This document shows, piece by piece, positions 54,001 to 63,655 of a stretch of DNA of 64,000 nt (position 1 is its first letter; every line of letters starts with the position of its first letter). The translations under genes and the position numbers were made by a program. The notes under the pieces were generated by a model. It did no database searches and had not been told where the DNA came from. It worked only from the letters and a program-made list of their open reading frames with translations. Origin of the DNA: Azolla caroliniana (Eukaryota > Polypodiophyta). The stretch is taken from NCBI GenBank assembly GCA_043228905.1, contig JBHGNT010000004.1, positions 13,516,001-13,580,000 on the forward strand, given 5' to 3'.

Positions 54001-55698
54001 ACGCCCAAGTCAAGCGGGAACTTTGGGGTATTGTGTCGGCAGTGAAGACAGACAAAGATTACCTGATCGGGTCGGAAGTGATAATAGAGACAAATTGTCT
54101 CCCAATTCTCGGAATGGTCTCGGGATGTGCGCCCCAAATCTTGTTATGCTAAGGTGGATCGCCTACATCAAGACTTTAAACCCAGATATTCGTCACATTG
54201 CAAGGAAGAAGAACGCCATGGCTGACATGCTGTCGAGGGCAAAATTTGAAAATGGAAGTGACATGGTTTCAGAAGATGAAGATGTCGCCCTCGACTTCTT
54301 CAAGATGGCTCGATTGTCGGCGGAAGACCAGGATAGACAAACCCTCCACGCCTTCAACAAGAACGAGTATGAAGGAGAGTGGTTACTCATCGGTAGATTC
54401 CTAAGAGCATTGACGACAGATGCTTCGTTGACAAAGGAGGAGGCCCTACGAATTGGGAAGAAAGCTTACCGATACTTCTTGAAGGGAGGATTCCTTTGGC
54501 GACATCCAAAAAGAAGGACAGGAATACCACGTCGAGTGGTGGTGAAGAAAGAAGAGCAAGAGACGCGAGAGTGCTTGGGCAGGTCATAGAGGAACATGGG
54601 CGACGTTCGAAAAGTTGAAGGAGAAGTACTGGTGGCCAAGCATGTACAAAGATGTACTCCATTTCGTGTCCACATGCGAAACTTGCCAAATATATTCAAA
54701 TATATGTCATCGTGATGACTTACAGCCGACATACCCACTCACCATACACTTCAAATGGATGGTGGATCTGGTCTCAATGCCAATGGGAGTGGGACAAATG
54801 AAGTACTTAGTGCTAGCAAGGGAAGACTTGACAAATCAAGTGGAAGGACTAGCCTTGACAAATAAGACGTCTTCAGCCATTTGCAATTTTCTGCTTGAAG
54901 AGGTTGTTTGCATATACGGATGTGTGGGGAAGATAGTGGCCGACTGAGGGGAGTTGGATGCGCACGAAGCGACGGAGCTCTTCGAACGACTAGGCGTGAA
55001 GCTCTCCCTCACGACTGCCTACAATCCGGAAGCGAATGGGAAGATCGAGCGAGGGCATGGACCTATCGTTAAAGCCATTGTACGGGCATGCAACGGTCGA
55101 GTCGGGAATTGGCCACAACTATTACCCTATGCCTTTTGGGCCGATAGAACGACACACAACTCGGTGAGAGGGTATATGCCGACAGAGCTTATGTATGGAC
55201 AAAAGCCGGTTATGCCCATCGAAAGGAATCGCCTCATGGGTAGCGATACCGTGGGAGAATGAGATTAGCCGAGAAGAGTTATTCGCGACGTGGATAAGGC
55301 AACTTGAAAGAAGACCTGAAGATCTAGAGAAAGCGTGAAAGATGATGGAGGCAGCCCGAATAAAGAACAAAGTTCGGTTCGACAACACGCATCGACTTCG
55401 TCCCAAGAAGATTGAAGAAGGAGATTGGGTTTTGGTTTACGACAACAGCCTTGACAATCAACACAGTACAACAAGAAAATTTGCAAGAAGATGGTTCGGG
55501 CCATATGTGGTGACAAGTGCCAACGATAATGCCACATACCACCTTGCGGAACTAGACGAATCAAGGTTGGTCGTACCCATTGTGGGAAAAAGAGTAAAGA
55601 TTTTCAAGAAAAGACAAGACGAGGATCCTAACCTCGATCACCTCGATGATGAACATAATAGGGCGGATGTAAATGAAGACATGGAGGAATCTGACTAA
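51046..55698 (+). pseudogene. Ty3/gypsy pol (element D): protease, RT, RNase H, integrase
   Basis: Plus strand, many stops but domains in order: gag tail NFRSGGMKK (51095), linker, protease VALIDNGSEINLMS (about 51860; DSG changed to DNG), ESTSHPVILGQPY, RT PHVPWNLKPIPVPRAHLPK, YSGYDQFQLAIDS and FLDDI (catalytic, YxDD variant), RNase H IYVTVDTSPTGIGWVI and RQQRYAQVKRELWGIV, integrase zinc region with CETC, catalytic core GELDAHEATELFERLGVKLS and TAYNPEANGKIERGHGPIV, and C-terminus GPYVVTSANDNATYHLAEL ending at TGA 55696-55698. The order RT-RH-IN shows Ty3/gypsy. The gag is missing: the left end at 51046 is truncated. Confidence 0.88.
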
Positions 55699-56189
55699 TC
55701 ACCTTAGCCGAAATCTCACTTTCTCTCTTCTTGGCACGTACGGGAGGACGTGCAGTTTGGTGGGGGTGGATGTCATGAAGATTTTCGACAATGGTGTGAA
55801 AATCACATAAAACGTACAAAATCGAGTATGAATCACATAAAACAATAATAGTGAAATATCTAAGTACAAAATGATGGAGGTCTTCAAGAGCTTTCGAATG
55901 CACTTTATTACACGAGAAACAGACAATTAGATCTCAAGAACTGAGGGTATAAAGTTTGTGAAAGGAAAAGAGAAAACTGTGAGATATCCCACATAGGCAC
56001 GACAAATACGGCTCTCATCATATATAAGGTAGAGTAAAAGCTATTATCTTTGTGTCTATGTGTTGACCATAGAGAGTTCAAGGTAACTTGAACTAAGCGT
56101 GGAGGTGGCCTAGCCACTCGTAAAGGTTTTGGCCAACCAAAACGGAACTGGACGGTAACTGGCAATCGGTGATCCGGCGGTATGGGCAT

Positions 56190-56470
56190 CCGATGAGGCG
56201 GTGGCGGAGCCGGTGATCCGGCGGTATCAGCATCCGACGGAGCCGACGAGGCGGTGGTGGAGCCGGTGACACGACGGAATTGGCATTCGACGGAGCCGAC
56301 GAGGCGGTGGTGGAGCCGGTGACACGACGGAATTGGCATTCGACGGAGCCGACGAGGCGGTGGTGGAGCCAGTGACACGACGGAATTGGCATTCGACGGA
56401 GCCGGTGACCCAGCAGAATCGGCATCCGACGGAGCCGGCGAGGCGGGGGCGGAGCCCGTATCCGGTGACC
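56190..56470 (+). repeat. 53-bp GC-rich minisatellite
   Basis: Four to five units containing GGAGCCGACGAGGCGGTGG and GACACGACGGAATTGGC, with starts at 56239, 56292 and 56345 (period 53). It lies in the U3 part of LTR D. The other LTR of this type (57301-58064) lacks it. Confidence 0.85.
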
Positions 56471-56574
56471 GACGGTAACCAACAGCATTCAGCGAACCAA
56501 CAGCGACCGACATCCGGCAACCAAATTAATAAATAAATATATATCACATATATATACACAAGGAGGGCAAGTGA

Positions 56575-56628
56575 GGATTCGAACCTTGCACCTCCTAGTT
56601 AAGAGTCAGTAGGCTTACCACTAAGCCA
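56575..56628 (-). other. tRNA-like A-box/B-box module in LTR D
   Basis: Minus strand: A box TGGCTTAGTGG (56618-56628) fits TRGYNNARNNG exactly; 32 nt later the B box GGTTCGAATCC (56575-56585) is perfect. GGAGGTGCAA precedes the B box. The region between has CTCTTAA as a possible anticodon loop, but the stem does not pair well. It is antisense to the element. This is the best-preserved copy. Confidence 0.65.
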
Positions 56629-57108
56629 TGACATTTAGTTGAATTTATATTTCTATCATTGTACTTTTACATGGAAATTCTCATACATGAGAGCTAAAAT
56701 AAGTTACATGGTTATCATGCACCACATGTAATACATGAGCGCCAAATGACAAACATGCATTTTATGCATGTGTTGTACCCTCACATGCATCATATGCATG
56801 AGAGCATCTATAAAAGAAGGGATGAAAAAGAAGAAGGGTTAGGCTTTTGTTGGTTATAAAATTAAGAAAAAGAGAATTCGTTATCGAATTGATCGTGTAA
56901 CTTGTTTCTTAAATTCTAAACTAAAGAGTTCAATCTTAATCTCTCTCAATCTAAAGTCAAGCATTCTATTCTATCTCAAGCTCTCTCTCTCTTTCAATCT
57001 AACTTAAGTACTTTCTCGACAAAGCTTGCGCCAACTTCAAGTCCTTCCGGTCCAGAACCTCGGCGGTTCCGCCTCATGATCCTCGCGTAGTGACGGATCT
57101 TCATGACA

Positions 57109-57300
57109 ACGGATGATATCCGGAACCAGGAGCCGGATCGGGGAGCCGGATTCAAATGTGAATCGGAAGCCTAATAGTAGCTTATACTCGTAGACTACTA
57201 GGTAGTCAGAGTCCTCGTAGCTAGTGTCAGCTGCTTGTATGAGCATTGAAGTACATAGTACTTCTGTCAATCCTTTTGAGGACTTATATAAATAGCACGT
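57109..57300 (+). repeat. copia LTR fragment, left piece
   Basis: Reverse complement of the middle of 46406-46868 (TCCGAAGCCTA-like, GTACTTCTGTC, TATAAATAG). It is split from 58065-58254 by a solo gypsy LTR. Confidence 0.65.
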
Positions 57301-57479
57301 TGTCGTGAAGATTTCGGCAACGGTGTGAAAATCACGTGGAACGAGGAAAATCGAGAAGGTGCAATATGCACATGTATGGAAGGGGTGATGGTTAATGTGC
57401 ACGTGTGATGTGTGTTTAGGTGATCATTACACATATATATATATAATAAGCCTAACGCATACAATGAGGTGCAAGTAAA

Positions 57480-57533
57480 GGTTTTGGACCTTACACCTCC
57501 AAGATAGGAGGCAATAGACATACCATTAGACTA
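57480..57533 (-). other. tRNA-like module in solo LTR, antisense
   Basis: Minus strand: A box TAGTCTAATGG (57523-57533) fits the consensus. The B-box position holds GGTCCAAAACC (57480-57490; two changes). The spacing is 32 nt and GGAGGTGTAA precedes the B box, as in LTR D. Confidence 0.5.
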
Positions 57534-57807
57534 CGTTGTTTCATTTGAAAGTGAATTTTGTTCATTGTACATTTCACACAAAATTGTTTGTACATGAGAG
57601 AGCTTAGATAAGGTACATGGTCATCATGCATCACATGTGATGCATGAGCGCCAAATGGCGATCATGCATTGCATGCATCTCATGCATTGCATGTATGTAC
57701 TACACCCTCACATGCACATATGCATGGGGGCATCTATATAAGAAGGAGAGAAAGAGAAAGAAGGGGGAGACAATGTATGCAATCAATAATAATTAGTAAG
57801 TTCTAGT

Positions 57808-57862
57808 TATCTCGTTGGCAAGGTGTCTTCTATCTCAAGTTTGAAGTCAAAGGTTCAAACCG
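57808..57862 (+). other. tRNA-like stretch in solo LTR, sense
   Basis: The B-box-like GGTTCAAACCG (57852-57862) stands 33 nt after a weak A-box position TATCTCGTTGG (57808-57818). Unlike the other modules it is in the sense strand, in the presumed R-U5 part. Confidence 0.35.
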
Positions 57863-58064
57863 GGAATAGGAATTCCCACCTGTATCTATCTATCAATTGA
57901 TCTTTAATACTTCTCGCTTGCGCTAGTCCTTCCGCAGTTCTGTTATCTTGAACAATCCCATCATCAATCCTCCATAACCACTAGCGGATAGAGGCCCGGT
58001 GCTTGTCCGCACTTGTGACACGCACATCACGACGTTTGGCACGTGTGTCATGTGCCACATGACA

Positions 58065-58254
58065 ACGTTGTATGTATAGAGTGATACATAGTGTTATTTT
58101 TTTAATAGAGTTGATGTTCTGCTCTCTCTGTCTCTCCCATATATGCTAAATACTGCCAAGCTTCCATTGAACCTATGTTTTTATTCTCTACTACTACCCG
58201 GCTAAACCGGTTTTGTCAAGCTTCCGCACACTAACTTTTACACGTAGGTGAGTG
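58065..58254 (+). repeat. copia LTR fragment, right piece
   Basis: GTTCTGCTCTCTCTGTCTCTC and GCTTCCGCACACTAACTTTTACA match the end of the 46406-46868 LTR in reverse complement. No primer-binding site follows. Confidence 0.6.
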
Positions 58255-59060
58255 CTTGCTATGGATTTTGATTTGCTTTCCTAGATGCATATGCTTGCGT
58301 TCTACGTTCTTGCTCTTGTGGAGTTCTATCGTCCGCTACAAAAAAACTTGTCCCATTTAAGTACACCTTACTGCTATCTAGAATCATTGCCTTTTTACAT
58401 TCATGAAGGATTGTACAATCAATAGCTCGAGATGACTTTCCCAATAGTTGCTTTTTGCCAAGCCTATGTGCGGCATATACAATAACATCTCACATAGCAA
58501 AGTGATCTTGAAAGAATTTCGTAATATTTTCTCCAAGAGATAATGCATTCTCTGTTTCATTATCTTGCATATGTCTATTGCTTTCTTCTTTCTTTCTTCT
58601 TTAGATTTCATATTGCTCCTTTGCATCTAACACATGCCTTTGTGTGAATTTCGGTGTTTCTTTCAAGATAACATCTTTGCACCTTGTCATGATCACGTCT
58701 TCCTTCCCTTCAATTGTAGATTTTATTTCGGCATTTGCCTTCACTAAAATCTCTTTTTATGCTTCAAGGCTCAACATTTTTCTTTCTATTTCAGGCATCC
58801 AATTATCTAGACATTTGCATAGTCACGTTCTTCATTGCATGTAGTTCTTCACTCAACGCTTTAATCTCTAACTTTTGCATTTCCATTGTATGTTGAAGAG
58901 TTAATTCCCTCTCCTTATAACCATACATTTCACTTTGCATATGCCTAACTATCTCTTGCAATGAGATGTACATAGATGCCATCTTTTCCATTGACAAAGT
59001 ATGCATTTGATTGTTTGGGCTTTCAATTACATCATCATTGGCTTTTACACCTCTTGGCAT
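58255..59060 (-). pseudogene. unrecognised gag-like coiled-coil ORF, decayed
   Basis: From ATG 59060 (MPRGVKANDDVIESPNNQ) the minus strand reads 85 codons with a coiled-coil stretch (ELTLQHTMEMQKLEIKALSEE), a stop at 58803, then broken frames to SSRAIDCTILHECKKAMI and FVADDRTPQEQERRTQAYA near 58270. No zinc knuckle is seen. Just upstream (59120-59280) is LTR-like sequence, so this is probably the first ORF of an LTR element rather than a host gene. I do not recognise the family. Confidence 0.4.
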
Positions 59061-59109
59061 ATTTACTATTAATAAAATGATAGAAGAAGTAGAATGTACC
59101 TTTTAATCG

Positions 59110-59285
59110 ATTTAGGGTTTCAAAATCTACGTTGAGTTTGTGGAACCGAATGGCAAAGAGGGTTGCGGACAAAAATGCTCATAACTTCTCACCACGTTCG
59201 TTAGAAAGCTCTCTGAAAGAGTTTTACAAGGAGCTATAGAATGTAGAAAACGATGGTGGAGAGAAATGCGCATAGAAGAAGACGA
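59110..59285 (-). repeat. LTR 3' end-like sequence
   Basis: In reverse complement, TTCTATAGCTCCTTG and GAGAGCTTTCTAACG resemble the end of the gypsy A LTR (GTTCTATAGCTCATTGG, AGGGCTTTCC), followed by CATTCGGTTCCACAAAC in the primer-binding-site position. Confidence 0.35.
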
Positions 59286-59459
59286 GCACGTGACGATGCT
59301 CTTCTTGATAGAAGGGTCTGACAATGGAGTATGGTTACCCACTAACTACACTACATGGCTAGCGGAACATGTTGAATTGCCAATAGGCAAGATGAACACT
59401 CCATTGAGGAAAGAATTTCCACTTTTTCCAATAAAGAAAATTGTCACATTAGTACTCCC

Positions 59460-60420
59460 TTCAACTTTCGTAGATATGCTTTCACTCCATGTCTACCATT
59501 GAATACAAAAGCATTGTGCATGTTCCAATTATGACGCAATCCTTAATACCTCAAAAATATAAAAACGATCTCCATCTCTTATTTTGGGTCAACCTGTGTA
59601 AATTGTGCAAACAACCACTATTTAGGTGTCAAATAACACCATGATAAAACTTGCCAAATTTGAGAAATGTAACTCCAAAATCTGACAAGCAATCAGACAT
59701 CCTGTAAATCGATGAGTGCTATCTTCTATTTGAACAGTGCAAAAAGTCCACGACGCTTTAGAGCTAATCCCAAAGGCAATCCTCCAAATGAAGACCTTTG
59801 CTACAAATGGCAATATAGAATGCCAACTACGTTGTAAGATTTGCCACTACCCAAGATTAGACTTGTGTATTTTCTATTCTTCTTCAGCCTTAGATGATAA
59901 CCATCCAACAGAGCAATGATACAAAAGATTATTAGTCCCTTGTAACAATGATGTTTGATCCTATAAACACCAATCAATCCACTATTGTTCTCCTATTTCT
60001 ACAGGTAAGGGGCCTTGCATCAATGCAATATTTTGTAGATGTTGCCAAATAAACCCATAATTAGACAGGATGCATAGTAATTGTCAACTATATCTCCCAC
60101 CTCTTTGACCCCCAAACGAAACAAACGATTAAATTGAGAGTGCAATCTCTCATTTCCTAGCCAACATAATAACCGAGAAGACACAAGTAATTCTTTTTGC
60201 AAAGAATTACAATGCTCTATACTAGATGATGGTTTCCATACACATAGCAATAGATATCCATGGTTGTGAGTTTGAACAAGTCTTGTAATAATGAAAATCT
60301 ACGACCCGTTATATGCAAAGATAAGTTCAATATTCAAGCTTCCCCTTGACGCAAAATATGCGGAATATTACCCGGCCACAACCAACTCTCAAATCGTGTC
60401 GTTTAGAATCAAAACACAAA
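59460..60420 (-). pseudogene. LINE zinc-binding domain, second copy
   Basis: Minus strand: LLVSSRLLCWLGNERLHSQF and RLGVKEVGDI match SRLLRWEGKQVLNLQF and RLGLVTVKDV of the LINE at 23835-25829. AKVFIWRIAFG and TVQIEDSTHRFTGCLIA match its zinc-binding domain. It is heavily interrupted. The upstream part of the same LINE lies at 61481-62020, beyond inserted LTRs. Confidence 0.7.
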
Positions 60421-60429
60421 GAATGGGAA

Positions 60430-60925
60430 TGGGGGGGGGGGGGCAAATACACGTATATGCACACACACTGTGAACAAGAGAGTACACAAGATGTTAACGT
60501 GGAAAACCCTGAGAGGGAAAAACCACGGGAACCCACAGACTCCAAACTATCACTATGTCAAAGAATACAACAGGGGGCACAGAGGCAACGACCTCGTGCT
60601 CACACTCTTCGCCTGGTGGCGGTTAAAATAGAGAGTGCGCGTAGCTGCTCTCACGCTCTCTCTCTCTCTCTCTCTCTTCATACAACAATTACAACAATAA
60701 CACAAGGAATGACCAACACTAAACCTATTTGCCCTAAGTCACATTTATACTAATATGACTTTCGGGCTATTTACAAATATAGCCACAATGGGCTAACAAA
60801 AACATATTTACATATATGTCCCTTCATTCAGTGAGAGGTTCTCACCGAGCCTACGTCATCCGGTTCTCACGGGTCTTCCATTGCCGGGTACTCATATCCC
60901 ATCCGGAGGGACCAAAATCCTAACA
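60430..60925 (-). repeat. LTR of family L with polypurine tract
   Basis: On the minus strand it starts TGTTAGGATTTTGGTCCCTC just after the polypurine tract GCGCTTGGGGG, so it is a 3' LTR. It contains GGGTTTTCCACGTTAAC, as in the LTR at 32192-32930. Its far end runs into a G13 tract near 60429-60442, where the border is uncertain. The internal part kept is only about 90 bp (60926-61015). Confidence 0.65.
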
Positions 60926-61015
60926 CCCCCAAGCGCGTAGGGGTTGCTAGATGATTCCACGCAACCCAAGTGATTCCCAACTTATCCCTCTTCTTCCACA
61001 ACAAATATCAAAAAG

Positions 61016-61475
61016 TGTAAAGAATCGATGTTGATCCTTGTGCAGCGGCATAGATGTGCGTTATGTGCGTATGTGTGAGAGAAAAAGAGAGGAGAGAAAA
61101 TAGAACTCAAGATAGATACATGAGAGGAAAATAGAATACTCAAGAAGAAGGTGTATATTTCACAAGTAGAATAAGATTTACAAAATGTAGCATAACAAGG
61201 AGTCACAAAATGTAGTATGAAGTATGAGGAGGGTACTTTATATATAGTCACCCTCTCTCTTCATTAACTAACTACAACAACCACTCTCTCTTGGGAATGT
61301 GAAGACTAATTGTCATGGGGAATATGTAACTCATTAGTTATTTGTCATAGAATATGATTCTATGACACATAGTTAATGTGTAGAGTGTAGTGGTGTGACT
61401 CTTGACTTTTGAGTAATCATAGATTCTCAAAAGGTGTGTTCACACGTTGCACTATGTTGAGCTTGATTCTCAACA
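61016..61475 (-). repeat. solo copia LTR
   Basis: It starts on the minus strand TGTTGAGAATCAAGCTCAAC and ends TTCTTTACA. Flanks AAAAG (61011-61015) and AAGAG (61476-61480) differ by one base. It has TATATAAAG on the minus strand near 61240. Confidence 0.65.
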
Positions 61476-61480
61476 AAGAG

Positions 61481-62020
61481 GTTTCAAAACAAAATGCAAT
61501 TTAGCCTTCTTTTTCCATGGCAACAATGGCAAGTATTATATAATATCATGGGTTCCATAATACATTGTGCAACCTTCAAGGGTACATGAAATGGTCAAGA
61601 TTGTGACTTCCAATACATGAACTTATCCCTCAACTTACCAGACATGTCCAGTCAAACAATTAACCATTTGTAACATTCATTCCTAATGGATAACCCAAGT
61701 GTTGAAAAATAGACTTGCCTTTGTTCACCACGGATCCTTGCTATCCTAACCATTCTAAATCCCTTTTAGTACATGATATGAGACTAGACTTCTTCCAATT
61801 AATATGTAATCCGAAAGCCAATGCAAGTTGGTCCCATACAAGTGTCAAGATTCTCTCATGAAGCTTGTGAAAACATGAAAGAATCATCAACCAAAGCTTG
61901 TGCTACTAGTTGCCCTCTAGACAGAAGTTGTCGACCCACAATGTTAGCATTTGTTGCAAGCCTTGATAGCATCACTAGCAAGGGAAGGGTAACAATAGCA
62001 AACAAGAATAGGCTAAGAGG
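61481..62020 (-). pseudogene. LINE RT thumb region, second copy
   Basis: Minus strand: LHINWKKSSLISCTKRD, HLGYPLGMNVTN and SSCIGSHNLDHFMYP match the HLGYPIGVEV region of 24608-25570. Stops are frequent. The upstream RT core is missing because LTR N begins at 62021. Confidence 0.7.
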
Positions 62021-62425
62021 TGTCATAATATGGCAAGACTCGAACCCATGACCTTATGGTATATGGGTCGAGCTCTTAACCATCACACCATCTATTGTAA
62101 TTCATAGGATATTATTTTCATTTATATTTTATTATAAGAAAGTAATGTATATTCCAGATTTCTCTGGAACATTCTAGAAGTTTCAAGATTACTCCTGACA
62201 ACACTATAAAAGAAGGCACTAGGCATTATGTTGAACCAAATTGGTTCAACGCCAGTCTTAAGCCTCTCAGCCGCTTTGTACTTATCTTTTCACATAATAT
62301 ATTAGCTGTTATCATCATCTTTTTCTCTCTCTCTCATCCTCGCTATCTCTCTCTCTCCTCTTAATACTAATAATACTACTCTTCTTAGTACTAATTCCAT
62401 CTCTGCTTTAGTACTATTCCTGACA
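62021..62425 (+). repeat. 5' LTR of Tf1/sushi-like gypsy element N
   Basis: It begins TGTCATAATATGGC and ends CCTGACA (inverted end TGTCA/TGACA); 405 bp. It contains ACATTCTAGAA, GTTGAACCAAATTGGTTCAAC (an inverted repeat, 62233-62253) and CT-rich R-U5. The gag starts 73 bp after it. Fragments related to it lie at 5405-6100, 15262-15540 and 23514-23830. Confidence 0.75.
62036..62090 (-). other. tRNA-like A-box/B-box module in LTR N
   Basis: Minus strand: TGGTGTGATGG (62080-62090; one mismatch to the A box) is followed 33 nt later by GGTTCGAGTCT (62036-62046). It starts 15 bp inside the LTR and is antisense to the element. Confidence 0.6.
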
Positions 62426-62497
62426 GTTTGAACCAATTTGCCTTTCCTCCAGCCTACTTGCTGTTCTCCCTCATCCTCCTACCCTTTTCCCTATACT

Positions 62498-63655
62498 ATG
62501 GCTACTGTTAGTGCCCAAGAATATCAATCCGTTTTCTCCGAGTTACAGTGCCTAAAAGAAAAGTTTGTTGCCCTGGAACAAGAAAACCAACGGTTGATAG
62601 GGGATCTGCAACAAATCGCTCTCGAAAAACAACAAACGCAACAACAACATGGGGAGTTAGCATTACGGGTACAACAACTCGAAGCAGCGTTGCAACATCA
62701 AGGATCAAGTCCCCAAGGATTTCATAAAGAGCCCAAGATTGGACTTCCTGTGAAATTTGATGGAACGCGATCGCAATTCTGGGGATTCCTTAATCAGGTA
62801 CGCTTCGTCATCCAGATGCATCCTTCCCGATATCCCACTGATGCATCTCGAGTCGGCCTAATAGGCACGTTACTTAGTGGCTCAACCTTGGCATGGTTCA
62901 CTCCGCTTCTAGAAAAACAATCACCCTTGCTTAATAACTTTGAAGATTTTATTGGTGAGTTTAAGGCCTGCTTTGGAGATACCAACAGCATCAGGACGGC
63001 GATCAACAAGATCCGAAGAATGCGTCAAGGCGATCGTCCAGCCTCTGCATACGTGGCGGATTTCCTTCTACTCGCCTTAGATATTCCCTGGGATGATCAG
63101 GCCCTCATGGAGCAATTTCGCTACGGCTTGCGCAATGATGTCAAAGATCTGCTTTTAACCTTCCTAGAAGAACCAAAGTCTCTTACGGAGGCAATCAGTC
63201 GAGCGGTCCGATGCGACAACCGCCTTTTCGAACGGCGTTCGGAGCATCAGTTACAAATACCACGCTCTTGGCCGGAACCCACATACGCCTCAGTCATGGC
63301 TAAACCGTTTGCACGCGATGTACCTCAAGCCAATATTCCGACACCGATGGAGATCGACACCATGCGTCGACGCGGCCCGTTATCGGAAGAAGAAAAGCAA
63401 CGACGACGTGCCAATCGATTATGTCTTTATTGCGGTGGACCAGGGCACATCGCCATCAATTGTCCCCATAGGCCAAGAAGACAGGTAAATCAAATCGTCG
63501 CTTGTACTAAACCCGAGTCAATTCTTCCCTTCGGAGTGTCTGATAGTATTAATAGTACTAATAGAGTGTCAGATAGTATTCATAGTACTAATAGCCCAAG
63601 TATCTCAAACAAATTTGAAATCCTTAGTCAATTAGATGAAGAGTTAAACGATTAA
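62498..63655 (+). CDS. Tf1/sushi-like gag (element N), intact frame
   Basis: The frame has 385 codons from ATG 62498 (MATVSAQEYQSVFSELQ); 20 open codons lie upstream but contain no ATG. Parts: an N-terminal coiled coil (residues 10-75, Gln/Leu/Glu-rich), a capsid region with KFDGTRSQFWGFLNQV, HPSRYPTDASRVGLIGTLL and SPLLNNFEDFIGEFKACFG, then zinc knuckle CLYCGGPGHIAINC. The capsid resembles that of Tf1/sushi-type gypsy elements, the group from which vertebrate PEG10/RTL genes arose; such chromovirus-related elements are known in mosses and lycophytes. Protease continues in another frame. The undamaged gag suggests a fairly young copy. Confidence 0.85.
   Translation: MATVSAQEYQSVFSELQCLKEKFVALEQENQRLIGDLQQIALEKQQTQQQHGELALRVQQLEAALQHQGSSPQGFHKEPKIGLPVKFDGTRSQFWGFLNQVRFVIQMHPSRYPTDASRVGLIGTLLSGSTLAWFTPLLEKQSPLLNNFEDFIGEFKACFGDTNSIRTAINKIRRMRQGDRPASAYVADFLLLALDIPWDDQALMEQFRYGLRNDVKDLLLTFLEEPKSLTEAISRAVRCDNRLFERRSEHQLQIPRSWPEPTYASVMAKPFARDVPQANIPTPMEIDTMRRRGPLSEEEKQRRRANRLCLYCGGPGHIAINCPHRPRRQVNQIVACTKPESILPFGVSDSINSTNRVSDSIHSTNSPSISNKFEILSQLDEELND

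Larger units (their letters stand above)
55771..57108 (+). repeat. gypsy D 3' LTR
   Basis: It follows the polypurine tract TTGGTGGGGGTGGA. It begins TGTCATGAAGAT and ends ATCTTCATGACA, a perfect 12-bp inverted end pair; 1338 bp. It contains a 53-bp minisatellite, an antisense tRNA-like module and a CATG-rich segment with TATAAAAGAAGG near 56810. Confidence 0.8.
57301..58064 (+). repeat. solo gypsy LTR with 4-bp duplication
   Basis: It starts TGTCGTGAAGATTTCGG and ends CACATGACA. It is flanked by ACGT on both sides (57297-57300 and 58065-58068) and lies within one copia LTR. It is related to LTR D but lacks the minisatellite. It carries two tRNA-like stretches, one antisense near the start and one sense near the end, and TATATAAGAAGG near 57735. 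Confidence 0.7.

Noticed and set aside
56575-56628. A functional tRNA gene
   Set aside because: A and B boxes are good, but acceptor and anticodon stems do not pair and there is no T-run terminator at the expected place.
58255-59060. Host coiled-coil gene
   Set aside because: LTR-like and primer-site-like sequence directly upstream favours an LTR element ORF, and the frame is broken.
62438-62497. Gag start upstream of 62498
   Set aside because: The open stretch begins at a TTG; the first ATG is at 62498 and suits the distance from the LTR.
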